This document shows positions 37,066-45,591 of a DNA stretch of 64,000 nt, in pieces (the first letter of the stretch is position 1; the number at the start of each line of letters is the position of its first letter). This DNA comes from an uncultured Porphyromonadaceae bacterium (GTDB taxonomy: Bacteria > Bacteroidota > Bacteroidia > Bacteroidales > Muribaculaceae). The stretch is taken from NCBI GenBank assembly GCA_946553045.1, contig CAMNRO010000002.1:1-64000 (forward strand). Reading direction: 5' to 3'. The notes under the pieces were generated by a model. It was not told where the DNA came from. It made no database searches and worked only from the letters and a program-made list of their open reading frames with translations. Both the position numbers and the translations under genes were made by a program.

Positions 37066-40000
37066 GAAGACGACTTTTATCATTGTCGGCCATAATTCTG
37101 CTTGCCTTGCAATGTGTGGCTGCCATTGGCCTTGAAGATGGTTTCAGAACACCTCCCGACGATGCCAAAGCCCGAGTCTGGTGGCACTGGCTGAACGGAA
37201 ATGTTACCCGCGAGGGCATAACGGCCGATCTGGAAGCCATGAAAGAGGCCGGTATTAAAGACGCCCAGATATTCAGTGTCGATATGGCTTACCCCGAGGG
37301 GCCGGCCGTCTACCTTGGCGAAGAGTGGCTCGAACTCGTCCGTTTTGCGGCCTCGGAAGCCTCGCGGCTCGGTCTTGAGCTCGGATTTCACAATTCGGCA
37401 GGCTGGGCCAATTCGGGCGGCCCGTGGATAAGCCCGGAATATTCGATGCAGAAGGTGGTGCTGACAGAAACCGTCTGCACAGGAGGCGCGCCCGGCGATG
37501 TGAATCTGCCGCAGCCACGTGCCGTGCGCGGGTTCTATCGCGACATAGCAGTGATAGCCTTCCCCAAGCCCGGCGGACGGCAGCGTATCGTCAATCTGGA
37601 CTATAAGAATCTTTCGGGGCGCACAAGGAATCATCTGCTGCCCGATACATCAGCCGTATCAGATGCCGCAGTTGTCAACGGCGCCGATGTCGTAGATGTC
37701 ACTCGATTTATGAAACCCTCAGGCAGGCTTGACTGGGATATTCCCGAAGGCGAATGGGTGGTGCTCCGTATAGGCCACACCTCGACCGGCACGGAGAACC
37801 ACCCGGCAGTGGCCGGCGGCCGCGGTCTCGAATGCGACAAAATGAGCAAGGCCGCCGCCGATCTTCACTGGAAACACGGCATTGAGCCTCTTCTCGACAG
37901 GCTCGGAGACTTCGTCGGGTCAACCGTTGTCGACTGTGTGATAGATAGCTATGAAGTCGGCTCCTGCAACTGGACGGAGGGTTTCGACAGCCATTTCGAA
38001 GAATTGCGTGGCTACAGTCTGATGCCTTTTATGCCGACATTCGCCGGTTACTATGTCGACGGCACGGAGCAGACCGAGCGTTTTTTATGGGATTTCAGAC
38101 GAACCGTGGGCGACCTTATGGCTGAAAACTATTATGGCCGTTTCCGCACTCTGTGTAATGAGCGCGGGCTGAAGTTGTATGTGGAGCCATACTGGGGGCC
38201 GTTCGACAGTATGCAGGTTGGCGACCGCGCCGATATGGTGATGTGTGAGTTCTGGAGCGGTGTGCTCGGCGCGTTTGATTCGGCCAAATTTGTGTCGTCT
38301 ATTGCCCATCTCAACGGAAACACACTTGCCGGTGCCGAGGCTTTCACCAGCTACGGTGCATGGCTCGATTATCCTGCCTCAATCAAGGCTGTGGGAGACA
38401 AGGCCTGGGCCGAGGGTATAAACAGATTTACCTTTCATTCATACACGCACCAGCCATGGAACAAAGCTCCCGGACTCACCTTCGGGCATTATGGCATGGA
38501 TTTCAACCGACTCAATACGTGGTGGAATCAGGGCAAGGCGTATCTTGACTATGTGGCTCGCTCGCAGTTTATGCTGCAGCAGGGCCACTGTGTGGCCGAT
38601 GTGCTTGTCTATGTAGGCGAATCGTCGCCCAACAACGCGTCCTATATGCCGTCGATAAAACGTCTGGGATATGACTATGATTTTATCGGCACAGACAAGC
38701 TCATGACTCTGACATGCCAGAACGGGCGGATGCGCGCCGAGGCCGGCGGAGACTACCGGGTTTTATACATTCAGAATTTCGACCGTATGACGCCACGTGT
38801 GATGGCTAAGTTGGCGGAACTGGCTGCCGGCGGCGCTGTCATCGTCGGACGACGGCCAGCAAAGTCGCCGAGTTTGTCGGAGTATCCCGAATGCGATGCG
38901 GAAGTGAGCCGGCTTGCCAATAGGCTGTGGGGCTTGGGGCGAATCAAGGACGTTCCGTTGGAAAAAGCGTTGGCCGACTTCCTCCCGATACCCGATTTTC
39001 GGGTAGACGGTGATAGCGGCAATGATGTCGTATTCCTGCACAGGAGCATGGGTGAGGCCGACATCTATTTTGTTGCCGACGGTGCTTCCCGCGGGCATAC
39101 AAGGGTCTGCACTTTCAGGAATGCGGGGCGAGTTCCCGAGTTCTGGAATGCGGTCACGGGAGAAATTGCCGAGGCTGCTGTATGGCAGGTCAATGAAGAC
39201 GGAACCATCACTTTGCCGATAGATTTTGAGCCCGAGGGAGCAGTGTTTGTCGTTTTCAGAAAACCGCAGTCTAAGTCGCGTCATGTCGTTGGTGCCGACA
39301 TCAGCCTCAGCCGGGCTGAACGTCCGCTGCCTTCCGACCTCGAAATTCTCGAGGCCGAATACGGTTATTTTCTGCCGGCCGGACTCGCCGACGTGAAAGC
39401 GCGCATAGAGGAGCATTTTGAAAACGGCCGTCTCCGTTTCCATGCCGGCAATCATCTGTGCGCCGATCCGGCGCCGGGCTTCATCAAGGAACTTAGAATG
39501 GTTTATGAGCTCGACGGAAAGAGACATGAGCTGACTGCCTCCGAGCATGAACTTGTCGACCTGAACCGAGGCGGCGAGGCCGAGTTGAAAGTAATCGGAG
39601 CGGTGTATGGTAAATATGATATCGGCATACAGGGTGTTCCCGAAGCATATGCCGTGTCAGATGTCAAAGACAGCCTGATAAACCTGCTTTCAGACGGTCG
39701 GGAATGTCTGACGGTCGGCGAAGGCAATCCTGGCTTTCCTCCGACAGAAGGCCCCGACAAGAGACTGCGCATTTCGTACAGGACTGGCGGCAAGGTATGG
39801 CAGACAGAAGTTCCTGATGGAGAAATACTCCGCTTCGGTCCTGCCGGTGCGGAGTCAAAACTGCTTTCGCGCGACGGCGGTGTGTACTGGCATACGCCTG
39901 CTCCGGGGGCGATGATGTATCGCACGTCAGATGGCCGGTCTAAAAAGGTTTCGGTCAAATCGGTTCCGTCCGAGCTTGGACTTACGGGCCCGTGGAGCGT

Positions 40001-40523
40001 GCGTTCGGCGGCTTTCGACACTGTTTTCAGCAAGCTTATATCCTGGCCGCAGTCGTCGGACGACAGAGTGAAATATTTCTCGGGCACGGCTACCTATACC
40101 ACCGAATTTAATCTCGACCGCAGGCCTTTGAGCCCCGATGTGAGTCTCGAACTCGATTTGGGCGACGTGAATGTGTTTGCCGACGTGAGAATCAACGGCA
40201 AAAGTATAGCGACACTATGGAAAGCGCCATACAGAGTGAACATTGACGGTTATGTGGAAGAGGGGATTAACCGTCTTGAAGTCGATGTGACAAATCTCTG
40301 GCCCAACCGTCTGATAGGCGATGACAGTCTTCCTGAAGATTACGAAATGAACGGAAACAGAATTTCCAAGTGGCCCGACTGGCTCGGTTCAGATGTTGCG
40401 AGAGAGTCCGGACGGACAACTTTCACTACATGGAAACATTGGAGCAAGACCGACGAGCTGCTGCCGTCGGGTCTTTGCGGTCCGGTGGTAATAAGAAGCT
40501 ATGCCAAGGTGAAGCTCAAATGA
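37062..40523 (+). CDS. GH106-like alpha-L-rhamnosidase
   Basis: The 1153-residue protein has a signal peptide (LSLSAIILLALQCVAA). The GH106 N-terminus contains RVWWHWLNGNVTREGI and the segment GFHNSAGWANSGGPWI. A large catalytic barrel covers the first two-thirds. A C-terminal beta-sandwich of the GH2-sugar-binding type (FSGTATYTTEFNL...GDVNVFADVRINGKSIATLWKAPY contains it) ends the protein. GH106 enzymes remove rhamnose from rhamnogalacturonan and related glycans. It is translationally coupled to the GH78-like gene. No SusC/SusD pair or regulator lies beside them. Confidence 0.87.
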   Translation: MRRRLLSLSAIILLALQCVAAIGLEDGFRTPPDDAKARVWWHWLNGNVTREGITADLEAMKEAGIKDAQIFSVDMAYPEGPAVYLGEEWLELVRFAASEASRLGLELGFHNSAGWANSGGPWISPEYSMQKVVLTETVCTGGAPGDVNLPQPRAVRGFYRDIAVIAFPKPGGRQRIVNLDYKNLSGRTRNHLLPDTSAVSDAAVVNGADVVDVTRFMKPSGRLDWDIPEGEWVVLRIGHTSTGTENHPAVAGGRGLECDKMSKAAADLHWKHGIEPLLDRLGDFVGSTVVDCVIDSYEVGSCNWTEGFDSHFEELRGYSLMPFMPTFAGYYVDGTEQTERFLWDFRRTVGDLMAENYYGRFRTLCNERGLKLYVEPYWGPFDSMQVGDRADMVMCEFWSGVLGAFDSAKFVSSIAHLNGNTLAGAEAFTSYGAWLDYPASIKAVGDKAWAEGINRFTFHSYTHQPWNKAPGLTFGHYGMDFNRLNTWWNQGKAYLDYVARSQFMLQQGHCVADVLVYVGESSPNNASYMPSIKRLGYDYDFIGTDKLMTLTCQNGRMRAEAGGDYRVLYIQNFDRMTPRVMAKLAELAAGGAVIVGRRPAKSPSLSEYPECDAEVSRLANRLWGLGRIKDVPLEKALADFLPIPDFRVDGDSGNDVVFLHRSMGEADIYFVADGASRGHTRVCTFRNAGRVPEFWNAVTGEIAEAAVWQVNEDGTITLPIDFEPEGAVFVVFRKPQSKSRHVVGADISLSRAERPLPSDLEILEAEYGYFLPAGLADVKARIEEHFENGRLRFHAGNHLCADPAPGFIKELRMVYELDGKRHELTASEHELVDLNRGGEAELKVIGAVYGKYDIGIQGVPEAYAVSDVKDSLINLLSDGRECLTVGEGNPGFPPTEGPDKRLRISYRTGGKVWQTEVPDGEILRFGPAGAESKLLSRDGGVYWHTPAPGAMMYRTSDGRSKKVSVKSVPSELGLTGPWSVRSAAFDTVFSKLISWPQSSDDRVKYFSGTATYTTEFNLDRRPLSPDVSLELDLGDVNVFADVRINGKSIATLWKAPYRVNIDGYVEEGINRLEVDVTNLWPNRLIGDDSLPEDYEMNGNRISKWPDWLGSDVARESGRTTFTTWKHWSKTDELLPSGLCGPVVIRSYAKVKLK

Positions 40524-40526
40524 CTT

Positions 40527-40558
40527 TTTGCATACTACGGGCAAAAACGCTAACTTTG
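40527..40558 (+). promoter_or_regulatory. Promoter of tgt
   Basis: TTTG (40527-40530), 20 nt, TAACTTTG (40551-40558): an exact match. The ATG at 40567 is only 8 nt after the -7 box, so the mRNA has almost no leader. Confidence 0.85.
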
Positions 40559-40566
40559 CAGACGAT

Positions 40567-41697
40567 ATGAAATTTACTTTGCAACATACGGCACCGGGCT
40601 GTCAGGCCCGCGCCGGCGTCATAAATACCGACCACGGAGATATTGAGACTCCGATATTTATGCCCGTGGGTACTGCGGGCACCGTCAAGGGCGTGCATAT
40701 GCATGAGCTCCGCGACGACATCAAGGCTCAGATTATTCTCGGAAACACCTACCATCTGTATCTGCGCCCGGGCATGGACATAATCAGCCAGGCCGGTGGC
40801 CTTCACCGCTTCAACGGCTGGGAAAAGCCTATCCTCACCGACAGCGGCGGTTTTCAGGTGTTTTCTCTGAGCGAGAACCGCAAGCTTACCGAGGAGGGTG
40901 CTCATTTCCGCAGCCATATCGATGGTTCGAAGCACCTGTTTACGCCTGAGAATGTGGTGGATATACAGCGAACTATAGGCTCCGACATAATGATGGCTCT
41001 CGACGAGTGTGCCCCCGGCACCGCCGACCGCCATTACACCCGCCGTTCGCTCGACCTCACCAAGCGCTGGCTCGAACGCGGCTGGCGCCATTACTGCGAC
41101 ACTGAGCCGCTCTACGGCCACTACCAGTCGTATTTTCCGATAGTACAGGGCTGTACATATCCCGACCTGCGCCGCGAGGCGGCCGAGCACGCCGTGCAGT
41201 GCGGTGCCGACGGATATGCAATCGGCGGCCTTGCTGTCGGCGAGCCTGCCGAGACGATGTATGACATGATAGAGGTCGTGAACGAGATTCTGCCGACAGA
41301 CCGTCCGCGCTATCTCATGGGTGTAGGCACGCCGGTGAATATTCTCGAGGCAATAGACCGCGGTGTCGACATGATGGACTGCGTGATGCCGACACGCAAC
41401 GGCCGCAACGGCATGCTTTTCACTCCCGAAGGCACTATGAATATGCGCAACCAGAAGTGGGCCAACGATTTCTCGCCTCTGCAGCCCGACGGGCCCTCGT
41501 ATGTAGACCGTGTATATTCGAAGGCTTATGTACGTCATCTTTTTGTTGCCAACGAGCTGCTTGCCATGCAGATAGCTTCGATTCACAATCTTGCGTTCTA
41601 CCTCTGGCTCGTGGGCGAGGCCCGCAAGCACATCATTGCCGGCGATTTCCACGACTGGAAAACTGAGATGGTGCAGAAACTCAGCCGCAGGCTTTGA
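40567..41697 (+). CDS. tgt: tRNA-guanine (queuine) transglycosylase
   Basis: Exchanges guanine 34 for preQ1 in GUN-anticodon tRNAs. The 376-residue TIM barrel shows TPIFMPVGTAGTVKGV, NTYHLYLRPG, ILTDSGGFQVFSLSENRK, IVQGCTYPDLRREAA and the nucleophile Asp region GVDMMDCVMPTRNGRNG. In the C-terminal zinc site the usual CxCxxC cysteines are replaced (QPDGPSYVDRVYSKAY), while the His of IHNLAFY remains. Start at ATG 40567 is fixed by the promoter: a longer frame to 40528 would begin upstream of the -7 box. Confidence 0.96.
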   Translation: MKFTLQHTAPGCQARAGVINTDHGDIETPIFMPVGTAGTVKGVHMHELRDDIKAQIILGNTYHLYLRPGMDIISQAGGLHRFNGWEKPILTDSGGFQVFSLSENRKLTEEGAHFRSHIDGSKHLFTPENVVDIQRTIGSDIMMALDECAPGTADRHYTRRSLDLTKRWLERGWRHYCDTEPLYGHYQSYFPIVQGCTYPDLRREAAEHAVQCGADGYAIGGLAVGEPAETMYDMIEVVNEILPTDRPRYLMGVGTPVNILEAIDRGVDMMDCVMPTRNGRNGMLFTPEGTMNMRNQKWANDFSPLQPDGPSYVDRVYSKAYVRHLFVANELLAMQIASIHNLAFYLWLVGEARKHIIAGDFHDWKTEMVQKLSRRL

Positions 41698-41811
41698 TAT
41701 AATTAATAATTGAGAATTAATAATTAAGAATTATCATTGAAAGTTGCTTTCTTGTTTGGTCTTGAATTGTTAATTCTAAATTATACATTATTAATTATAA
41801 ATTGAATAAAC
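41698..41811. repeat. Heptamer array G (inverted pair)
   Basis: Left: TAATAAT, TGAGAAT, TAATAAT, TAAGAAT, TATCATT. Right: AATTGTT, AATTCTA, AATTATA, CATTATT, AATTATA, AATTGAA. About 30 nt of mixed sequence lies between. It fills the tgt-lptG gap. Confidence 0.8.
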
Positions 41812-41812
41812 G

Positions 41813-42889
41813 GTGTTTAAGATACTCGACAGATATATAATCCGCAAGTTTCTCGGAACTTATGTGTTTGCAATCGTGCTGCTTCTGGCGATTGTGGTGA
41901 TGTTCGACATCAATGAGAAGCTGGATTCCTTTGTCAAGGCGCCTCTCAAGAGCACTCTGTTCGATTATTTTCTGAACTTCCTTCCCTATTTCGCCAATCA
42001 GTTCTCGCCGCTGTTTACATTTATCGCCGTGATTTTCTTCACGTCGAAACTTGCCGGAAACAGCGAGATAATTGCCATGCTGTCGACCGGCATGAGCTTC
42101 AAGCGTCTCATGAGGCCCTATATGGTTTCGGCGGCAATCATTGCGGCGGCTTCTTTCGTGCTCAGCGCCTATGTGGTGCCGCCGGGCAATGTGAAGAAGA
42201 ACAATTACACGAACACGTATGTGAAAAACAAGCGTGTCGATTATGGCTCGAACATCATGCTGATGGTGGCTCCCGGCCAGATTGCCTATATGAGCCGCTA
42301 CGACAATATCAGCAAGACCGGCCACCGTTTCCAGCTCGAGAGTTTCGACGAGGACAAGCGCCTCGTATCGCGCCTTACAGCGCAGTCCATACGCTGGGAT
42401 ACACTCTACAGCTGGAAGCTGAGCGACTATGTGGTGCGCGATTTCGTCGATAACCGCGAAATTATCCGCAAGGGCTATTCGCTTGACACCATAATACCGT
42501 TCGAGCCCCGCGACTTCCTGATTTCTGAACTCGACCACGAGCAGATGACCTCGCCCGAGCTCGACCAGTATATCGAGCGGCAGAAGCGCCGCGGCGTGGC
42601 GAATATACAGAGTTTCGAGGTCGAACGCGAGCGTCGCTACGCCATGACGGCGGCTGCATTTATCCTCACGGTCATCGGAATGAGCCTGTCGGCCCGTAAG
42701 GTCAAGGGTGGCATGGGCGTGAATATCGGCATAGGCCTTGTGTTGAGTTTCAGTTATATCCTGTTTATGACCATCACGCAGACATTTGCCATAAACGGCA
42801 TAACGTCGGCTTTCGTGGCCATGTGGATTCCGAATTTACTCTATACCGTCATTGCCGTTGTTCTGTACTATCGGGCATCGCGGGGATAA
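41813..42889 (+). CDS. LptF/LptG-family permease
   Basis: Inner-membrane subunit of the LPS export complex LptB2FG. The 358-residue protein has three N-terminal and three C-terminal membrane helices flanking a periplasmic beta-jellyroll. N-terminal MFKILDRYIIRKFLGTYVF, the NEKLDSF elbow and FTSKLAGNSEIIAMLSTG (coupling helix) are characteristic. The start codon is GTG (41813), directly before the coding sequence that matches the family. F versus G cannot be decided from this copy alone. Confidence 0.9.
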   Translation: MFKILDRYIIRKFLGTYVFAIVLLLAIVVMFDINEKLDSFVKAPLKSTLFDYFLNFLPYFANQFSPLFTFIAVIFFTSKLAGNSEIIAMLSTGMSFKRLMRPYMVSAAIIAAASFVLSAYVVPPGNVKKNNYTNTYVKNKRVDYGSNIMLMVAPGQIAYMSRYDNISKTGHRFQLESFDEDKRLVSRLTAQSIRWDTLYSWKLSDYVVRDFVDNREIIRKGYSLDTIIPFEPRDFLISELDHEQMTSPELDQYIERQKRRGVANIQSFEVERERRYAMTAAAFILTVIGMSLSARKVKGGMGVNIGIGLVLSFSYILFMTITQTFAINGITSAFVAMWIPNLLYTVIAVVLYYRASRG

Positions 42890-42898
42890 GATGATATC

Positions 42899-42942
42899 AA
42901 AAAACAGAGGAGGCATGCAGTGGCGTGCCTCCTCTGTTTTTT
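42899..42942. terminator. Bidirectional terminator, lptG / acyltransferase
   Basis: A6-CAGAGGAGGCA (from 42899) pairs with TGCCTCCTCTG-T6 (to 42942). It lies between convergent genes and has T/A tracts on both sides. Confidence 0.92.
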
Positions 42943-42955
42943 ATGTTGTATTGTG

Positions 42956-44095
42956 TCAGTTTGCGGCCTGGCGCATTTCGCTTTTCTTTGCAGGCTGAGC
43001 CGGTTCTATACCGAGCCAGCGGGCGCCGGGAATGAAGGCGAGTATGCGTGCTGTGAGCCAGCAAGACAGGAACGTGCACAGGGCAATGGCCGGAATGGCG
43101 AGTGCCGTAGGCTGCTGCATGTCGAATTTGAGGATACCGACCCAGAAACCGAGCCAGAAGATGTGCATCAGATAGATGGCGTAGCTCAGTCGCGAGAGGT
43201 CGGTGATGGCAGCGGGTGCCTTGTCCATGCTGATGGTGCTGAACATGAGGAATGCGCCGGTGGTGAGCACGAAGACATTGAGGGTGCAGAACGACCAGCC
43301 GACTTCGAGGGTCGGGGTGTCGAGGAGGGTTTCGGGAACAGCCTGCACGTAGAACGACCATATTGTCGCGGCTGCGCCGGCAATGAGCATAGGCAGTCCG
43401 ACGGCAATGCGGCGTGCGCGGCTCCAGGTGAGGTGGGTGCGTATGTAGTGCGCGGTCACTACGTAGCCGAGATAGCCGGCGAAATACCACAGCATGTGGT
43501 AGCCGTTCCAGAAGCATTCGCCCCATATTTCGCCGAACCAGCGGTTAAGGAATGGCATACATGTGGATATGGCGAAAAGGGCTATAAAGAATTTTTCTTC
43601 CTGCGCGGTGGCCTTGCGCAGCCATGGAGAAATCATCGGAGTGAAGAGGTAGATGCTTATGAGAGGATACATGAACCAGAGATGGCCTGCCAGAGAGGGG
43701 AAGTTGAGCGGTATGCGCGAGAGGTCGTTGATTGCGGTGGCGCTGTCTATCTGGCCCCAGAGCAGGGGCAGTGTGCTGTAGAGAATCATGAAGATGATGA
43801 ACGGCGGCAGAATGCGCATGAAGCGTTTGCGGTAGAAATCCCACATAGACACCGATTCTTTCATCGGCACAAGCAGATATGCCGATACTATTATGAACAG
43901 GGGCACCGACATGCGCGAGAAGCCGTCGTAGAGCGACACCCACAGGCGGTCGGTCTCATTGGCGAGCCATGATACCGGGCCGGCCATTTCGCCGGGGTTG
44001 GGTGCGCCGTAGTAGTTTTCACTGGCATGGACCAGTATGACGAGAAAACATGCGAAAACACGCACAAAGTCAAGAAATACGATTCGTTGTTTCAT
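42956..44095 (-). CDS. Acyltransferase 3 family membrane protein
   Basis: The 379-residue integral membrane protein has about ten helices. The family motif near residues 10-25 (FVRVFACFLVILVHASENYY, with the catalytic-type His) is present. The later PLFIIVSAYLLVP and RFMRILPPFIIFM are typical of acyltransferase 3. It transfers an acyl group to an exported sugar or lipid; the acceptor is unknown. It stands alone. A -7-like box (TATTTTTG on the minus strand, 44119-44112) lies 16 nt upstream of the start. Confidence 0.88.
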   Translation of the reverse strand: MKQRIVFLDFVRVFACFLVILVHASENYYGAPNPGEMAGPVSWLANETDRLWVSLYDGFSRMSVPLFIIVSAYLLVPMKESVSMWDFYRKRFMRILPPFIIFMILYSTLPLLWGQIDSATAINDLSRIPLNFPSLAGHLWFMYPLISIYLFTPMISPWLRKATAQEEKFFIALFAISTCMPFLNRWFGEIWGECFWNGYHMLWYFAGYLGYVVTAHYIRTHLTWSRARRIAVGLPMLIAGAAATIWSFYVQAVPETLLDTPTLEVGWSFCTLNVFVLTTGAFLMFSTISMDKAPAAITDLSRLSYAIYLMHIFWLGFWVGILKFDMQQPTALAIPAIALCTFLSCWLTARILAFIPGARWLGIEPAQPAKKSEMRQAAN

Positions 44096-44171
44096 TTTTG
44101 CTTATTTTTTGCAAAAATAATAAAAATAGGAGCGGCAGAAGTTTTCGCGTTTGCCAAATCTGTAAAAAGAA

Positions 44172-44202
44172 CCGGCCCGGAGTCACGAGGACTTCGGGCC
44201 GG
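44172..44202 (-). terminator. Terminator of the B12-locus transcript
   Basis: CCGGCCCG (44172-44179) pairs with CGGGCCGG (44195-44202), with inner pairs. On the minus strand it is followed by TTCTTTTT. It lies 24 nt after the DUF5074 gene. Confidence 0.85.
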
Positions 44203-44226
44203 CAGAGGAAACAGACACTCTCTAAG

Positions 44227-45591
44227 CTATTTTATCATTATCTTGCGTGTGGATTTGCCTGTTCGTTCGATATAGATGCCGGGCGCGGCTGTCTGCCTGT
44301 CGATGCGTCGGCCCTGGAGGTCGAAGTATTCTGTAATACCGCCAGTGTTGTCGACAGTGGGCAGTCTCACCGCCGTGGTCTTGCTTTGCGGGAATACCGG
44401 CAGGGAGGGAAACCAGTAGTTCGATATCATCGGGTATTCAGCGATGAGGGTGCCCGTGTTGCCGTAGCGGCGCAAAGCGTAGGTCGGGTCCTGGAAATCG
44501 TGGTAGACCGACATGTATATCTCGTCGGTCTCGGGGTGCAGACGCATGGAGCAGCCGTATATCTTCCAGTTGTCGGGGTCTTCGCCGAGGTCGATTATAC
44601 GGGTGCATTCGTCGGTGTCGATATCGTAGCGGAACACATATTTGCCGTCGAACCATGTGTTGGCTCCGCCTTTCCAGTAGAGTGTGTTTTCGATTTCGGA
44701 GGCGCAGAAGGCGTCGGGCGTCCATGCATACCATGAGTTCGAGGGGCCGTAAACACCTTCGGGCAGCGGCACCACGCTGTAGTCGAGCGAAACGGGGTCT
44801 ATCCGCAGCAGATATGGCAGTGCGGAGCCACGGCCGTCGGTTCCTCCGGCGATGCTTGTCCACAGGTTTCCGTCGGCGCCGAGCACAACCGAGCCTATTC
44901 CGGCGCCTTTCTCGACCACATCCATGCTTATGACATCGGTGACCTCATCGGTGGCGGTGTCTATCACCAGCAGGCCTTCCGACTGATGGGCCGCGAATAC
45001 ACGGCCTGCGGCAAGAACCATTGTGCCGCACTGGCCGCTGTAGAGCGAGCCGCTCGAATCGATGTTGGGCTTGCCGTCGCTGCCGTTGGGATTTTCGGAT
45101 CCTTTCACCTTTTCGGTGATTTCGATTCTGTCGAGGTCGAGGACCCAGATACCGTTGGAGGTCGACACATAGCCTTTGGAGGCCGAAATGCCGACGAAGC
45201 CGCGTCCGTCGCACTGCGAGCCGTCGGTGCTTATGTTTTCGAGCTGCTTTATAATCTTCATCGTAGAGGCGTCGGCCACTGTTATGCGTCCGCCTGCTAT
45301 GGAAGCGCCTCCGTCTTTAGCCTGTTTTGCAATGAAATAGAAGCGGCCGTTCCAGATGGCTCCGAACTGGTTGGTGCAGCCCAGTTCCTTTCCAGGATTT
45401 TCGGTCTGAATCACTCGGTAGTGCCAGCAATCGCCGTCGGGAGCGTCGGGCAGTATATAGTTCACGGTCGAGTTCTGGTGTCCGTACCAGTCCTCGTTTA
45501 CAATAAATACGCCTTGCGTATAATCAATTCCCGCCGCCTGCACGGCCAAAGCCGCACAGGAAGCGAGAACGAACGAAAAGAGTTTCTTCAT
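44227..45591 (-). CDS. DUF5074-type beta-propeller with sorting-type C-terminus
   Basis: The 454-residue secreted protein has a signal peptide (KLFSFVLASCAALAVQA) and a propeller of repeated blades. The blade start GVFIVNEDWYGHQNSTVNY, QCGTMVLAAGRVFAAHQSEG and LLVIDTATDEV are DUF5074-like. The C-terminal tail (YFDLQGRRIDR...PGIYIERTGKSTRKIMIK) resembles type IX secretion/gliding sorting domains. I start it at ATG 45591, which overlaps the LRR-protein stop by 4 nt. No lipobox. It is the last gene of the cobalamin locus. DUF5074 proteins and BtuG are both propellers, but cobalamin binding by this one is not shown by sequence. Confidence 0.8.
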   Translation of the reverse strand: MKKLFSFVLASCAALAVQAAGIDYTQGVFIVNEDWYGHQNSTVNYILPDAPDGDCWHYRVIQTENPGKELGCTNQFGAIWNGRFYFIAKQAKDGGASIAGGRITVADASTMKIIKQLENISTDGSQCDGRGFVGISASKGYVSTSNGIWVLDLDRIEITEKVKGSENPNGSDGKPNIDSSGSLYSGQCGTMVLAAGRVFAAHQSEGLLVIDTATDEVTDVISMDVVEKGAGIGSVVLGADGNLWTSIAGGTDGRGSALPYLLRIDPVSLDYSVVPLPEGVYGPSNSWYAWTPDAFCASEIENTLYWKGGANTWFDGKYVFRYDIDTDECTRIIDLGEDPDNWKIYGCSMRLHPETDEIYMSVYHDFQDPTYALRRYGNTGTLIAEYPMISNYWFPSLPVFPQSKTTAVRLPTVDNTGGITEYFDLQGRRIDRQTAAPGIYIERTGKSTRKIMIK

